Below are positions 1 through 10,745 of a DNA stretch of 64,000 nt, piece after piece. The stretch is taken from contig OY821743.1 in the NCBI GenBank assembly GCA_963682055.1, positions 30,676,702 to 30,740,701 on the forward strand. The letters are read 5' to 3'. Position 1 is the first letter of the stretch. Every line of letters begins with the position of its first letter. A program made the translations under genes and the position numbers. The stretch comes from Primula veris. Its lineage: Eukaryota > Streptophyta > Magnoliopsida > Ericales > Primulaceae. A model generated the notes under the pieces. The model searched no databases, was not told where the DNA came from, and saw nothing but the letters and a program-made list of their open reading frames with translations.

Positions 1-756
1 ACGTGATGTGGTGTACATAAAAAATTACATTTCTTTTCTGTTCAAAATTCGTGAGTTAGATATCACATTGTGTTCTTTATATTAAACTAAATGATTTAGT
101 GTTTGGACATCTAATAGTTTATGTACATAGTCATCGTTTTGTGTGTTCATACTTGATTGACTTTCTTATATGTTCAATGTTATTCTTATGGGGTGTGTTT
201 ATACTTGTTGAATTTATCTATGCAGTGTCTGCTTAATTATTTATAGCTAATTTTGAACTATAAAACAGTATTTACAGGAAGTTTTTTCTTAGACAATTTT
301 GTGCAATAGATTTAGAAGTTTTGCTCGTTGAGGATTTTAACAAACTGTACGGTGTTGTTTGGTGGATGAAACATTTGTGATATGATATAAAAAAAAAGGG
401 ACTCGATGTATGGGAATGTGATTATATTTTGTTAGCAAATACATGTTTATGTTGTTTTACCATCTTTATAATAATATGTTTGGTTGTAAACTTAATAAGT
501 TAATGGAAATATAGTAACAAGAAGTGAGGTGACCATTCTATGGTGGGAATTGTTAACATGACCTTTCTTTTAATTTTGAGTTAGCTTCACCCTACATTTT
601 CTTTTCTATCATTTTGGCGGTAGACCCCCTTTTCCTACGGTGGTTCTTTGTGGAAAGTTTTGGTGGGTGAGATTATGTATGATGTTTGGACTGGTTTTTG
701 GGCGATAGTAGTGTGTGCTAAATTTCGGGACGAAATTTTTCTAAGTTGGGGAGAAT
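1..756 (+). mobile_element. LARD-type LTR element, right end of internal region (unit 0)
   Basis: Matches 34311-35064 almost base for base, so the window opens inside a second copy of the large non-autonomous LTR element described at 28717-37320. It is non-coding. The last bases hold a conserved pre-LTR motif (ATTTCGGGACGAAATTT at 722-738) and a purine-rich tract TTGGGGAGAA next to the LTR, the likely polypurine tract for plus-strand priming. The left half of this element, including its 5' LTR, should lie just outside the window. Confidence 0.85.
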
Positions 757-3009
757 GTAATGTCTCGGAAATTTCCGTAGTTATTATTGATTTTATTATC
801 TTTATAGTGATATTAATGTGTGGTGTACTTGTGGGTATACGTAAAATATATGTTATGGTAATAAAATAGATATATAACAGTTCTAGTGGGGTTGTTAATT
901 GAGAATATTTTTATGGACTAAGCTAGTAATTTAATAAACCCACTACTTAAACCTACAGTAATACATATATACATTATTATACATGTATACATATTATATA
1001 CATACACACAGCCGCCACATATATTCAGAGAGAGAGAGAGTCAGCGGGGGGAGAGAGAGAGGAAGGGCCGACAGAGAAGAGTTGCCGGAGACGTGGTCAG
1101 GCCGGCGACAAACCTGTAGTTGGCTGTTTTTTTTTGGGTTTCTACGTGGTCGCTTCGGAGGCTGATATCGAGGTCTTCGGGTGTCCGTTTTTCACAATCA
1201 AATACATTTTCTTAATCTACTCGTCGATATCTATCTACCTGTGTAAGTTTTCTTCTCCGATTTTCACTTTTATAAAAACCCATTTGTTAAGATTTTATTA
1301 ATAATCCGAATTTGGTCTTTTATATTGATTCGTGCCTTGTTTTAATTACATAATAGGGGCTGTTTAAGGACTGTCGCTAGGCTGTCCAGTTTTATTAGGT
1401 GGTACGGCTCGAGTTTGGGATTTTTTTTTTTTTACAAACGAGCTCTCGTTTGTTTCGGTAAGGGGGAGGAATATGATTTCGCTTTAAAGGCGGGTTTGTG
1501 TGTTATTTGTTGCATGTTAATTTAGGTTCAGATATTGATGTATATTGTTATAAGCAAATATGATGGTGCATTTGCATTATACTCACTAGGGATTATATAT
1601 TTACTATATTTAGAACATAAATTGTGAAACTATGATATAAATTAAACCTTTGAGAAGTGTTGAAAGTGGTGACAATGTGTATACATATGTGGTGGTACTG
1701 TGATTAAAATGATGTGTTTCAAGGGATATTCGATAACTAATTAACTATAACATATCAAAGTGTTGTGTATTATTTTCGGTGTGTGGACTTTACTGTTTTT
1801 CATCCTTTTGGAGCTGTTATATATATATATATGTATATTTTCTGGGATTGTAGTACCAATGTGTGTGGGGTACCATTGTATGATGGGTCCCTGAGTAGTG
1901 GCTCTAAAGGTGGGTACATTGGTACCATTGTGGATTTAAGGATGAGCCCCGGAGGCTTACGGTGAGAGCCCGGAAACTTGCGCAAGTATTAGGTGTATCG
2001 GTACCATAGGGGTAGTGCCCTTAAAGCCGGCCCCATATCTCTAGCCACATACGGTAGTGTCAGCGTGTGGGTGGGGGTACCATTGTATTATGGGTCCTTG
2101 AGCAGTGGCTCTAAAGGTGGGTACGTATGTGAGCAATCCCGACTTGGTTTTCGTTGAGTTTTATTTTTATTATCATAATCTATTTATTTAAAGCTTGTTT
2201 ATTTGTTCATTTATTATGAATGTGTAAGTTACTGAGGTGGTTACATTCCCCATAAAATTGTCTTGTCATTTTTTTCCATGATAATATAATTGCCATGTTA
2301 GGATTGTGTGTGCGTGCTTAGTAGCATGCGCCGCTTTTTAAGCGAGATTGTTTTCTTACCTCCTTTCTTTGCTTTCTGTACGTTTTGTTTTCAATCGACG
2401 TACAGGTGCCGACGTAAGCCATGACGAGGCTTAGAGTGATTGCTAGTGACTCAGTTATCAGATTACACTTGATCGCGTGCACGTTAGACTTTTTATTCAC
2501 GTTGGAACTATTTATTTAGTTGAGCCTTGTTGGCCTAATTAGTTGTTTATCGCGAGTTTCTTCGTTATTTGCATACAAATATTTTATTCGTACCTTATTT
2601 ATTTTGACCATATGTTTTGGATCTTGATGGTTAGCTGGGTTGGATGTGACATTTTATTGTTGGATTGGTTTTAGAAATATCGCGATTGGCGAGTTTTAAT
2701 TATCTATATCATGTTGTTTGAACAGGTTGATTTTTGTGAAAACAAATAGATACGTAAAGGTCATGCCGAAATTTCTATAAATTATTTTATTAAAATTGCG
2801 TTCTTTTCGTATCGTCACATTTGAGCGTTGTTGGCTACCCTTAGGCCAATAGTGACTCAAATATGACTACCGGCATGTCTTGAAGGACCCGCTTGGTTTT
2901 TATTTATTTATTTAGAGTGTTGTCGAATGCTTCGTATATTTTGATATTTAAACCTTTTTCTTTTAAATAATATTCACTACTCAGGTTTACCCAAATCCGG
3001 GGCTTGACA
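757..3009 (+). repeat. 3' LTR of LARD element (unit 0 copy)
   Basis: Starts TGTAATGTCTCGG and ends TTGACA, followed by ATAAA (3010-3014), the same flank seen after the unit 1 copy at 37321. It shares a TGTTGAAAG segment (near 1657) with the 3' LTR at 35065-37320 that is missing from the 5' LTR at 28717-30976. It is therefore the duplicated counterpart of that 3' LTR and not an independent insertion. It contains GA and TA microsatellites and two diverged copies of a roughly 50-bp segment near 1870 and 2078. The terminal GCGTGACA of the other copies reads GCTTGACA here. Confidence 0.9.
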
Positions 3010-3014
3010 ATAAA

Positions 3015-3651
3015 TATAAATAAAGTCATTCATTTATATAGATTTTGTTGAGCATAAAAATCAATATTGAAAATATTTTCTAAACCAGCATGAGAAATAA
3101 ATCAAGTATACATGTGTGATATATAATCAGTTGATCAAAATATTAGGTTACATCACGTTATAAAAGAATTATTTTCAAAATATGTTTTTAAATAATATAA
3201 TTCCATACACTACTTTACAAAATAATATGGGTAGTAAATCGATTATATATATAGGGTACAAAATCACTCACATATCAAACGAAAGCCGAAGTGTTTCCTC
3301 GAAATAAGAATAAAAGCTTCACAAAAGAAAGGTAGTTTCTGTACCCATGCCTCTCTGTCTATCCATACGGTTTCTAATATGCTAGTATTAAATAGGAGTT
3401 TCTAATATGCTACTAAATTATAGGATTGTTAGTTATATGACGTGCAACACTCATACTTATCTTATCTTATCTTATTTTGTTTTATTTTTATTTTATCCAT
3501 GTACACATATAGTTATAATTAATTGCTGCTCTAACCTCGTCAACTTATTTGCAACCAAATTACTCCATATCTTACTAATTAATTAGCCACCATTGGTAAT
3601 AAAAGTTCATAATAGCATTACTAAAATAAAAAGAAAACATGGGGTTTCACA
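3015..3651 (-). repeat. Right-hand piece of solo LTR 'E' (unit 0)
   Basis: Corresponds to 37326-37952. It ends GGGGTTTCACA and is followed by GTAAT (3652-3656), the right TSD of solo LTR E. It is AT-rich with no coding potential. The left piece would lie upstream of the window because the LARD element splits this LTR. Confidence 0.75.
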
Positions 3652-3656
3652 GTAAT

Positions 3657-4605
3657 AGCCATGACTATAAACATTTTAAACCGACACTTTAGTTGCCTCA
3701 CTTGACACTACTACTCATACATGAATCCTCTACTTATTAGTATTGACTCTCAACACTTAACAAAATCCACATTCCATAAAAAAAATATTTCAAATTCCGC
3801 TAAATCTCTCTAGTTGAGTGTTTTGATAACAACAAAATATGTAAAACATGATAAAGCTCTTTTTGCATGCTAATCATTTTATCAAGCTTTCTAAGGGTCA
3901 TAATTATAAAGTAATAAAATACGAAGCCAACGGTTCAAGCAGAACCAAATTCGGAGTAATAACGAAGGAGTTACGAGCGTTTGAAGTTTAGCGAGAAAAC
4001 CGCAAAATTTACCAGAAAATGACCAATCGTTTTTGACAAAACGACCGGTCATTTTGGTCCTAATCTGACCCGAGAGGTCAGAAAAAGACGACCGGTTGAA
4101 ATGACAAATATGACCGGTCGTTTTGGTCCAAATCTGACCCGAGAGGTCAGAAAAAGACGACCGGTCGAAATAAAAATAAAATAAAAACGACCAATCATTT
4201 TTCTGCATAAAATAATGATACAAAAACGTAAAATTTCTCAAAATTTGTAAATTCCTTACATGGCACATATCACACAACTTCATTATTCTATTCCACAACA
4301 TTTTACGATCAACATCCATTCGCATATAATATTCATTCACACACATGCTAATAATTTAGAAAATACATTACCTAAGTCCATCAACTTCACAATTCTCGCA
4401 CTTTAACAATTCGCTACTACTTGCCATTGCAAACTTATACTTCATACACACTCTATCAATCTTCACACACATGCAAGGAACACAAAAGTGCGAGAGATAA
4501 CCCCTCACGATACGTTATCCTAAAGCGCCCGAGCGTCATCGCATACTCTTGAACTCCACATCGCTAATGTATTCCTTCACACCTATTGACGAGTTACCCA
4601 TACTT
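3657..4605 (-). mobile_element. Gypsy-2 5' leader remnant, reversed (unit 0)
   Basis: Read on the minus strand this matches the segment between primer site and gag of gypsy-1 (about 7330-8266) in order. Shared landmarks are AAACCGACACTTTAG next to gag, the GATAAAGC/AAGCTT segment, the ACCGGT-rich repeats, and a block with CGTATCGTGA and GCATACTC. The gag start codon lies at its left edge (ATGGCTATTAC, minus strand). The match stops near 4605, where copia sequence begins. A 151-codon minus-strand open frame (3891-4346) covers the repeats. A related sense frame occurs in the gypsy-1 leader, but I do not regard either as a proven gene. Confidence 0.75.
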
Positions 4606-4619
4606 TCAATATAGCGGCG

Positions 4620-5133
4620 ACCCTGAGTCTCAAACTTGGAGTACTACTGAGATCGCACATAATCTCAGTTTATTGATTGTAACAACCTTCGTTAGCATAT
4701 CAGCGGGGTTCTTAGCGCCCTCAATCTTTTCTAACACGAAGATTCTATCTTCTATAACATCTCGGATAAAATGGTAACGTATCTCTATGTGCTTGGTGCA
4801 TGAATGGAATACAGGATTCTTAGCTAGCTGAACTGCACTTTGACTATCACAGTGCAGAACTCACTTGTCGGTTTTCTGACCGAGCTCTACTAAGAAATCT
4901 TGCAACCAAATCATCTTTTTGCTTGCTTCTGTCATCGCGACGTACTCAGCCTCTATGGTTGACAGTGCAATGATCTTTTGCAGCTTAGATGTCCAACTCA
5001 CAGCAGTACCACCGTAGGTACAAACACATCCCGTTGTACTCTTTCGGCTATACAGATCACCAGCCATGTCAGCATTAAAATAGCCGTGCAGACCTACCGA
5101 GATCTTTCAAAAATATAATGCCGAACTCACAGT
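4620..5133 (-). pseudogene. Ty1/copia pol remnant: RNase H end
   Basis: Minus-strand translation gives the end of a copia RNase H. Residues such as DLYSRKSTTGC, SRKST and STIEAEYVA (about 4861-5067) are followed across a TGA by HCDSQSAVQLAKNPVFHS and KHIEIRYHFIRD (about 4690-4860), the family's usual C-terminus. The catalytic E (EAEY) and D (CDSQSA) signatures are visible. It is only a fragment: no RT, integrase, gag or LTRs remain, and the frame is broken by a stop at 4861. The same fragment is longer in unit 2 (38920-41430), which shows that unit 1 lost the rest. Confidence 0.85.
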
Positions 5134-5201
5134 ACCCGAGAGATATCTCAATATCCACTTCACAGCTTCACCCGAGAGATATCTCAATATCCACTTCACA
5201 G
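5134..5201. repeat. 32-bp direct repeat marking a deletion with filler DNA
   Basis: A 32-bp segment (5134-5165, starting ACCCGAGAGAT) is repeated at 5170-5201 after CTTC and then joins TTATAATTAACTT. In unit 2 the first copy is followed by about 2.9 kb of copia and flank (39468-42356) before the same TTATAATTAACTT. Unit 1 therefore has a deletion whose joint is filled with a copy of its own left flank. Confidence 0.8.
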
Positions 5202-5214
5202 TTATAATTAACTT

Positions 5215-7084
5215 TGTAACATCCCGTAATTTTATAAATGGTTTTATTTATGATTTAATTTATCGAAAAATGTTTTATTCAAAATTTTACCAAAAACAGG
5301 TCACTCGACTACTTTTTAGCCAAAAACCGAAACTCTTCCAAAAAACTTTATTTTAAAAACCTGTTACTAATTTTACTAATAAAAAGGACCCAATAGATTT
5401 GCTTCTAAAGATTTGTTATTTTTGAGTAGTAAAACAATATTTTTGGATTAAGAGTTAGCTTTTAGAACTTTGGGGACCAAATAGTTCGTTTCCACAAACT
5501 ATCTAAAAAAAGTTTTTTTAAAACCTAAAATCAGCCACTTTCAATTCTTTAAACCTAAAATCAGCCAAGAGAAGAGAGAGAAAAAGAGAGAAAAGTGAAG
5601 AAGAAGAAGAGGGAGAAACCACGTTAGCGGGTTCTTACCGGAAGTATCTCCTCTACACCCTAAGGTAACGGGGGTTATCCATAGCGACTAGACGAGGGTG
5701 TATGTTAGGATTAAGTTTTACGTTTATTATAAATTGGGGGTTTTTGCCTTTTATATTATTTATGTTCTTAAATTGATAATTGGGGTTTAGTTGTTGTATT
5801 TTTAATTCCATTAATTGAATTGTAGAATTTGAGACTTGAGACTAATTAATTTCGAATTAATGAGATTATGGATGAGTTTGCATGTTTTAAGCGTTGATTA
5901 TGTGATTATATAGTTATTGATGAAATTGGATGAATTTATGTTGAATAATGGTGAATTGTAGTTTATGCATACAAGGTGTTTGTTAAAATGTCTGAGAGTG
6001 ATTTTATGTTGTTATAGCGTTTGCCTAGTTGTGAATTTAGTACATGTGGTTATGTGTTATGTTGTATTACGTTAAGTGACGTATGAGATGGTGTTAGTTG
6101 AATAGTATAATATTATTGGCCGAGGCCTTAATATTTATACGTATGAGATGGTGTTATTTGGATGATTTTATATTATTGGCCGAGGCCTTGTGATTTAGCT
6201 GTAGTGGCAATGGTCTCTGTCTCTCCCTAATTCCGGGGACAGAAGACGGCCGAGGGGATAGGGAATGACTCGTCTTACGGACTGGGGCGAGTGGCGTTAA
6301 AGGTCCCAGTGTGCACTATATTTACTTTTATGTTAGCAATGGTCTATGTCTCTCCCAATTCCGGGGGCATAAGACGGCCGAAGGGATAGGGAATGACTCG
6401 TCTTACGGACTGGGACGAGTGGCGTGAGAGGTCCAAGTGCGCACTATAAATCTACTTTTATGTTGCAATGGTCTCTGTCTCTCCCTAATTCCGGGGGACA
6501 GAAGACGGCCGAATGGATAGGGAATGGCCTACCTTACGGACTGGGGTAGGTGGCGTGAGAGGTCCATGTATGCTGTTGATGTGTATTTAATTTATTTAAT
6601 TTATCGTAGTTGTAGAATGTCATTATATTTCTTTTTATACGTCGGTTATCATAGTCGTAGGATTAGTGAGCTCTTGCATTTATGGGATGGAGTGACGGTA
6701 TTTGTGGTGCCGTCCCGTCTAGTTATGTGCGTGGGACTCACCGTTATAATTTTGTATTTCAGGTACATTTTAGGTTGAGACGTTCGGTTAGAAGATATGG
6801 AAATACATCGCATGTGTTCGGGCTTTTGTTTTCTTTTTACTTAGATTGTTTTTGAGGTTGTAACCTACGGGCAAATTCATTCGTTCGTTATTTTTAGCTT
6901 TTATAAATCCTGACTTGTAGCCGCGTTTGGCAAACTTTTTATTTATCCGTTAATTGTTCCTTTAGCTCGCAAGTGTTTTCTTTTAAAATTTTTTAATTTC
7001 GTACCAATAGGTTCTACTTTCTTTTCCTTTTATTTAAAAAGGTCATGCCTCGATATCCGTGTTTTTGGATTTTGGGACGTGACA
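5215..7084 (+). repeat. Gypsy-1 5' LTR
   Basis: TGTAACATCCCG...GACGTGACA, nearly identical to 13400-15268. It contains a GA-rich stretch near 5568-5612, three 129-bp tandem repeats (6207-6575), and a 3' part with a TTTCAGGTAC segment near 6758. Transcription would start within it. Confidence 0.93.
6207..6575 (+). repeat. Three 129-bp tandem repeats inside the LTR
   Basis: Copies start GCAATGGTCT at 6207, 6336 and 6465, an exact 129-bp period. Each holds GGGGACAGAAGACGGCCGA-like and CTTACGGACTGG blocks. The same triplet recurs in the 3' LTR (14392 onward), in the nested solo LTR and in both gypsy-2 LTRs, so it is a family trait. Its GC content is much higher than the surrounding LTR. A role as enhancer-like repeats is plausible but unproven. 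Confidence 0.85.
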
Positions 7085-7087
7085 AGT

Positions 7088-7099
7088 TGGTATCAGAGC
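7088..7099 (+). other. Primer binding site (initiator-Met tRNA)
   Basis: TGGTATCAGAGC three bases after the 5' LTR is the classic plant site complementary to the 3' end of initiator methionine tRNA, which primes minus-strand cDNA. Confidence 0.9.
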
Positions 7100-8265
7100 T
7101 AACTAGGTTCTTGTATACTTTGGGACGACGGGAAGATGGGTAACCATTGGACCAAGATCCATCGTATTATTTTTACAAAACTTTTTCCAAAAACTCAAAC
7201 TTTTTCTTAAATGGGGGGTTGCATTTAGCTTAGGACATGCAGATAGAATTTAGCAGTTTTTGATGAAAGGAAAGTCCACATGTGAGGCAAGTTGGGGACA
7301 ATGAGGACGCTTGTTGATCCCGGCTCGCCAAACTAGTGGGTAGATCTCTCGTCAGTATGTGTGAAGGAATACCTTAGCGATGTGAAACTCTAGAGTATGC
7401 GAGGACGCTCGGGTGCTTTAGGATAACGTATCGTGATGGGTTATCCCTCGCATTTTTGTGTTGATTGTATGCGTGTGTAGATTTATATGATGTGTATGAG
7501 GTATAAGTTTGCATGCCTGGTAGTAGCGAAGTATTAGAGTGCGAGAACCGTGTAGTTGATTCTTTTACGTAGTGCGTTTTCAAATTATTTACTTGAGTGG
7601 TAATGAACTTTTTATGCGAATCGTTGTTGTCGTAAAAATGTTATGGATTAGAATGATGTTGTGTGTTATGTGCCTTGTAAGGAATTTACAAGTGTTGAGT
7701 AATTTTACGTTTTTGTATCGTTAATTCTTCAGAATTTTTCAGAATTTTTTCAGACCCTACTGGACCAAAAAACGATCGGTCGTTTCCCAAACGATCGGTC
7801 GAAATTCTTCAGAATTTTTTTTTCAGACCCTACTGGACTAAAAAATGATCGATCGTTTCCCAAACAATCGGTCAAAATTCTTCAGAAATTTTTCAGACCC
7901 TACTGGACCAAAAAATGATCGGTCGTTTGTCAAAACGACCGGTCGAATTCTGGTAATTTTGCGGTTTTTCTGCTATACTTCGAAAGCTCTTAACTTCTTC
8001 GTTTTAACTCCGATTCTGATTCCGCTTGAAGCGTTGGCTTCGTTTTTCAGTACTCTATCTTTCTGGCATAGTTTCAGAATTTTCGGTTTCTATTTTTGGA
8101 AAAGTCAATGCGTTATATCGTCGAAATTATGAATTCGTAAAAATCAGTTTTTGAACTTTAGAAAGCTTGATAAAGTGATTGATTTGTAAACCGAGCTTTT
8201 ATCATGTATGAATATACATGTATGAGTAGTAGTGTCTAGTAAGACAACTAAAGTGTCGGTTTTAA
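7100..8265 (+). other. Gypsy-1 untranslated leader with palindrome-rich repeats
   Basis: About 1.2 kb between primer site and gag. From 7727 to 7960 it holds repeated blocks (CAGACCCTACTGGACCAAAA) joined to near-palindromic GATCGGTC, GATCGATC and ACCGGT motifs. The reversed gypsy-2 leaders at 3657-4605 and 37958-38905 carry the same kind of repeat with GACCGGTC. A 95-codon sense frame (7845-8132) spans part of this and has low confidence as a gene. Confidence 0.7.
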
Positions 8266-8277
8266 ATGTATGTAGTA

Positions 8278-10359
8278 ATGGTTATTACCACAAGGACTAG
8301 TGGAAGGAGACCAGCTACACGCGGGGGCACATCACCACCAAGCGGTGCGACCACCCGAGGTAGGACAAATGGAAGAGGAAGAAGAGATCCAAGGGGGCGG
8401 GGAGCAACTAGAGGAGGAAGGGCTGCTAGAGGTCGTGGGGGGAGAGGTAACACTAATGCCCCACCACCTGAGCAACCCGAGGTTGAGAATGAATATGAGG
8501 AGGTGAATGTGGAAGAAGAGGAGACTTTTGCACCTGAACCGGAAACGGTTAATGCTAATCAAGTAATGACCGACCTTCAAAGGGTGGTGCAAATGATGGT
8601 GCAGAATATGGCCCAGTTTCACCTAAAGGGTGAAGCACGGAAGTGGTGGTTAGGGATCGTGGATACTTACGACTTAACCAACATCGACTGGTATGAATTC
8701 ATCGAATTGTTCAATCGACAGTTTCTTCCCGACTCTTACAAGGATGAAATGAGGAGGCGGTTCGATGAATTATATCAAGGGGGTATGACCGTTCAAGCAT
8801 ACCAGCTAAAGTTTACCTCACTCTCGAGGTATGCACCAGACTCGGTTCTAGGGGGTGCAGAAAAATGTAGGAGATTCATGAAGGGGCTGAACCCGACCAT
8901 CTCTTTGCAACTGGCATCGGCTCGCCATGTCAACTATAATGAGTTGGTAAAATCGGCTCAAGCTGTGGAGGGAGCTTTACTCCATAACAAGAGAATTTTA
9001 GAGAAGTCGAAAACCGGAAATGCTCCGAGGGAAGATAAAAAGAGGACTTGGGATATGGCGAATAATTCGCAATTTCAACAACCGGGAAGAGGAGAGAGGA
9101 GTTTTAATCCACCGCCGACAAACGTCATGATAAGGGGAGCGTGTTTCCACTGTGGAGACGCGAGCCATCGACAATTCGAGTGCCCTAGGGTCCAATGTAG
9201 GACATGCAACCGAATGGGACATACGGCAAGGGTTTGTCCTGGGGGACAAGGAAGAATCGACACTAACCGGCCCTTTAACCAACCTAGGTTGCCACCACCA
9301 CCACCAAGAGGACCAGGATTCGTACCACCACACCAATTACCTGGGAACCAAGGGGGAGGGTTTCGAGGTAACCACCAAGGAGGGGGAAACCGTGGGAACT
9401 ACCGAGGAGGCTATCAGGGCCCGGGAAACCGAGGGAATCATGGGGGAAATCGAGGACCGCAAGAAAACCCACCAATACAAGCACGTCTATTTGCCTTGCC
9501 ACAGTTGCCAAACCAAGGAGATCCGGCAAATGTACAAGATATGGTTCTTGTATGCTCATCTTGGGCACATGTTCTTTTCGATACAGGGGCTTCACGTTCT
9601 TTTATATCTAGAAGTCTAGTTGAGTCTTTGTCGTTAGAAATTGGGGTTCTTGAGAACCCGATAGTTGTAGAGACTCCTGTTGGGGGTCGAGTTGTGTTGG
9701 ACCGAGTGTGTCGGTCTTGTGAGATGATGGTCGCGGACCACATATTTATATTTAATTTAGTTGTTATAGAGATGTCGGGGTTCGACGTGATACTTGGAAT
9801 GGACTGGTTGGTTCATTTCAATTCTTTCATCGATTGTGTTCGACGAAAAGTTTTCCTTACAACTTCATCCGGAGATGAGGTGTTCTTTCGTGGGGAAAGG
9901 GATGCTACCCTTTCTTCTATTCCTTATTATTCCAAGCGGGTTGTGGGCAACCTGTCTTGTCTTTTGGCTAGTCTCTCAATAGTGGATAACGACGAGGAGG
10001 TGGAAATGTGGCCACGCGTAGTGGACGACTTTAGAGATGTGTTTCCGAAGGATCTACCGGGGTTACCACCGAAAAGAGGGTTAGATTTTTCTATCGACTT
10101 GGTACCGGGAACGGCACCCATAGCCATTTCCCCATACCGTTTGGCACCAGCAGAGTTGAAGGAGTTAAGTAAGCAGTTAGAAGAACTGCTAGAGAAGGGG
10201 TTTATTAGGCGGAGTACGTCACCGTGGGCGGCACCGGCCTTGTTCGTGCAAAAGAAAGATGGATTGATGAGGATGTGCATCGACTATCGAAAGCTAAATA
10301 GGGTGACTATTAAGAATAGTACCCACTACCTCGAATTGATGATTTGTTTGACCAACTGA
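8278..10359 (+). pseudogene. Gypsy-1 gag - protease - RT N-terminus
   Basis: Encodes the capsid/nucleocapsid, the aspartic protease and the start of reverse transcriptase. An upstream ATG at 8266 is possible, but ATG 8278 lines up with the gag start in the related leader copies (Met-x-Ile-Thr). In order: an Arg/Gly-rich N-terminus, an acidic stretch, a retrotransposon gag domain ([11 protein letters not shown]), two CCHC knuckles ([14 protein letters not shown] from 9142, [14 protein letters not shown] from about 9196), a Gly/Asn/Pro-rich linker, protease DTGAS (about 9580), and RT motifs ending VTIKN. A one-base loss near 10317 shifts the frame, so RT is cut off at 10359. A 55-codon in-frame deletion at about 8608 removes part of the gag domain that is present in gypsy-2. 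Confidence 0.88.
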
Positions 10360-10730
10360 AAGGAGCGACGTTCTTTTCAAAAATCGACTTGCGATCAGGC
10401 TATCACCAATTGAGGGTGAAGGATGAGGATATTTCGAAAACGGCCTTTAGGACCCGGTATGGTCACTATGAGTTTGTGGTCATGCCGTTCGGGTTAACTA
10501 ATGCGTCGGCAGCATTTATGGAGTTAATGAATCGAATCTTTAAGGAGTATCTTGACAAGTTTGTGGTGGTCTTTGTCGACGATATTTTGATTTACTCGAG
10601 TTCAAGAGAGGAGCACGAGGAGCATCTCCGTTTAGTGTTGCTCACGTTGAGGGAGCACCAACTTTACGGGAAATTTAGCAAATGCGAGTTTTGGCTAAAT
10701 GAGGTGAAATTTCTTGGACATGTGATCTGA
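10344..10730 (+). pseudogene. Gypsy-1 reverse transcriptase core
   Basis: Continues the RT after the frameshift: [15 protein letters not shown] (first catalytic Asp), [12 protein letters not shown], and FVDDILIYS with the catalytic Asp pair intact. It ends at a TGA (10728-10730) where gypsy-2 reads a serine codon, just before the RNase H part. Same frame as the next segment, so only this stop separates them. Confidence 0.88.
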
Positions 10731-10745
10731 GAAAAAGGGGTAAAG

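Noticed and set aside
648..869. 73-codon frame crossing the LARD purine tract and LTR start (also 34957-35178)
   Set aside because: It spans the internal/LTR boundary and has no domain. Its persistence only reflects duplication of the element.
983..1165. Small frames in LARD LTRs (also 28944-29173, 35292-35506, 1765-1985, 29730-29956)
   Set aside because: Low-complexity GA and TA microsatellite translations with no family resemblance.
3891..4346. 151-codon frame kept in both leader copies (also 38192-38647)
   Set aside because: It consists of repeated leader units. Its identity in both copies follows from recent duplication, so it is kept only as a note under the leader.
8262..8453. Pro/Leu-rich minus-strand frame over gag
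   Set aside because: Shadow of the Arg/Gly-rich gag start. The same applies to other frames overlapping gypsy gag-pol at 8300-9743, 9927-10280, 11699-12210 and 23033-26689.
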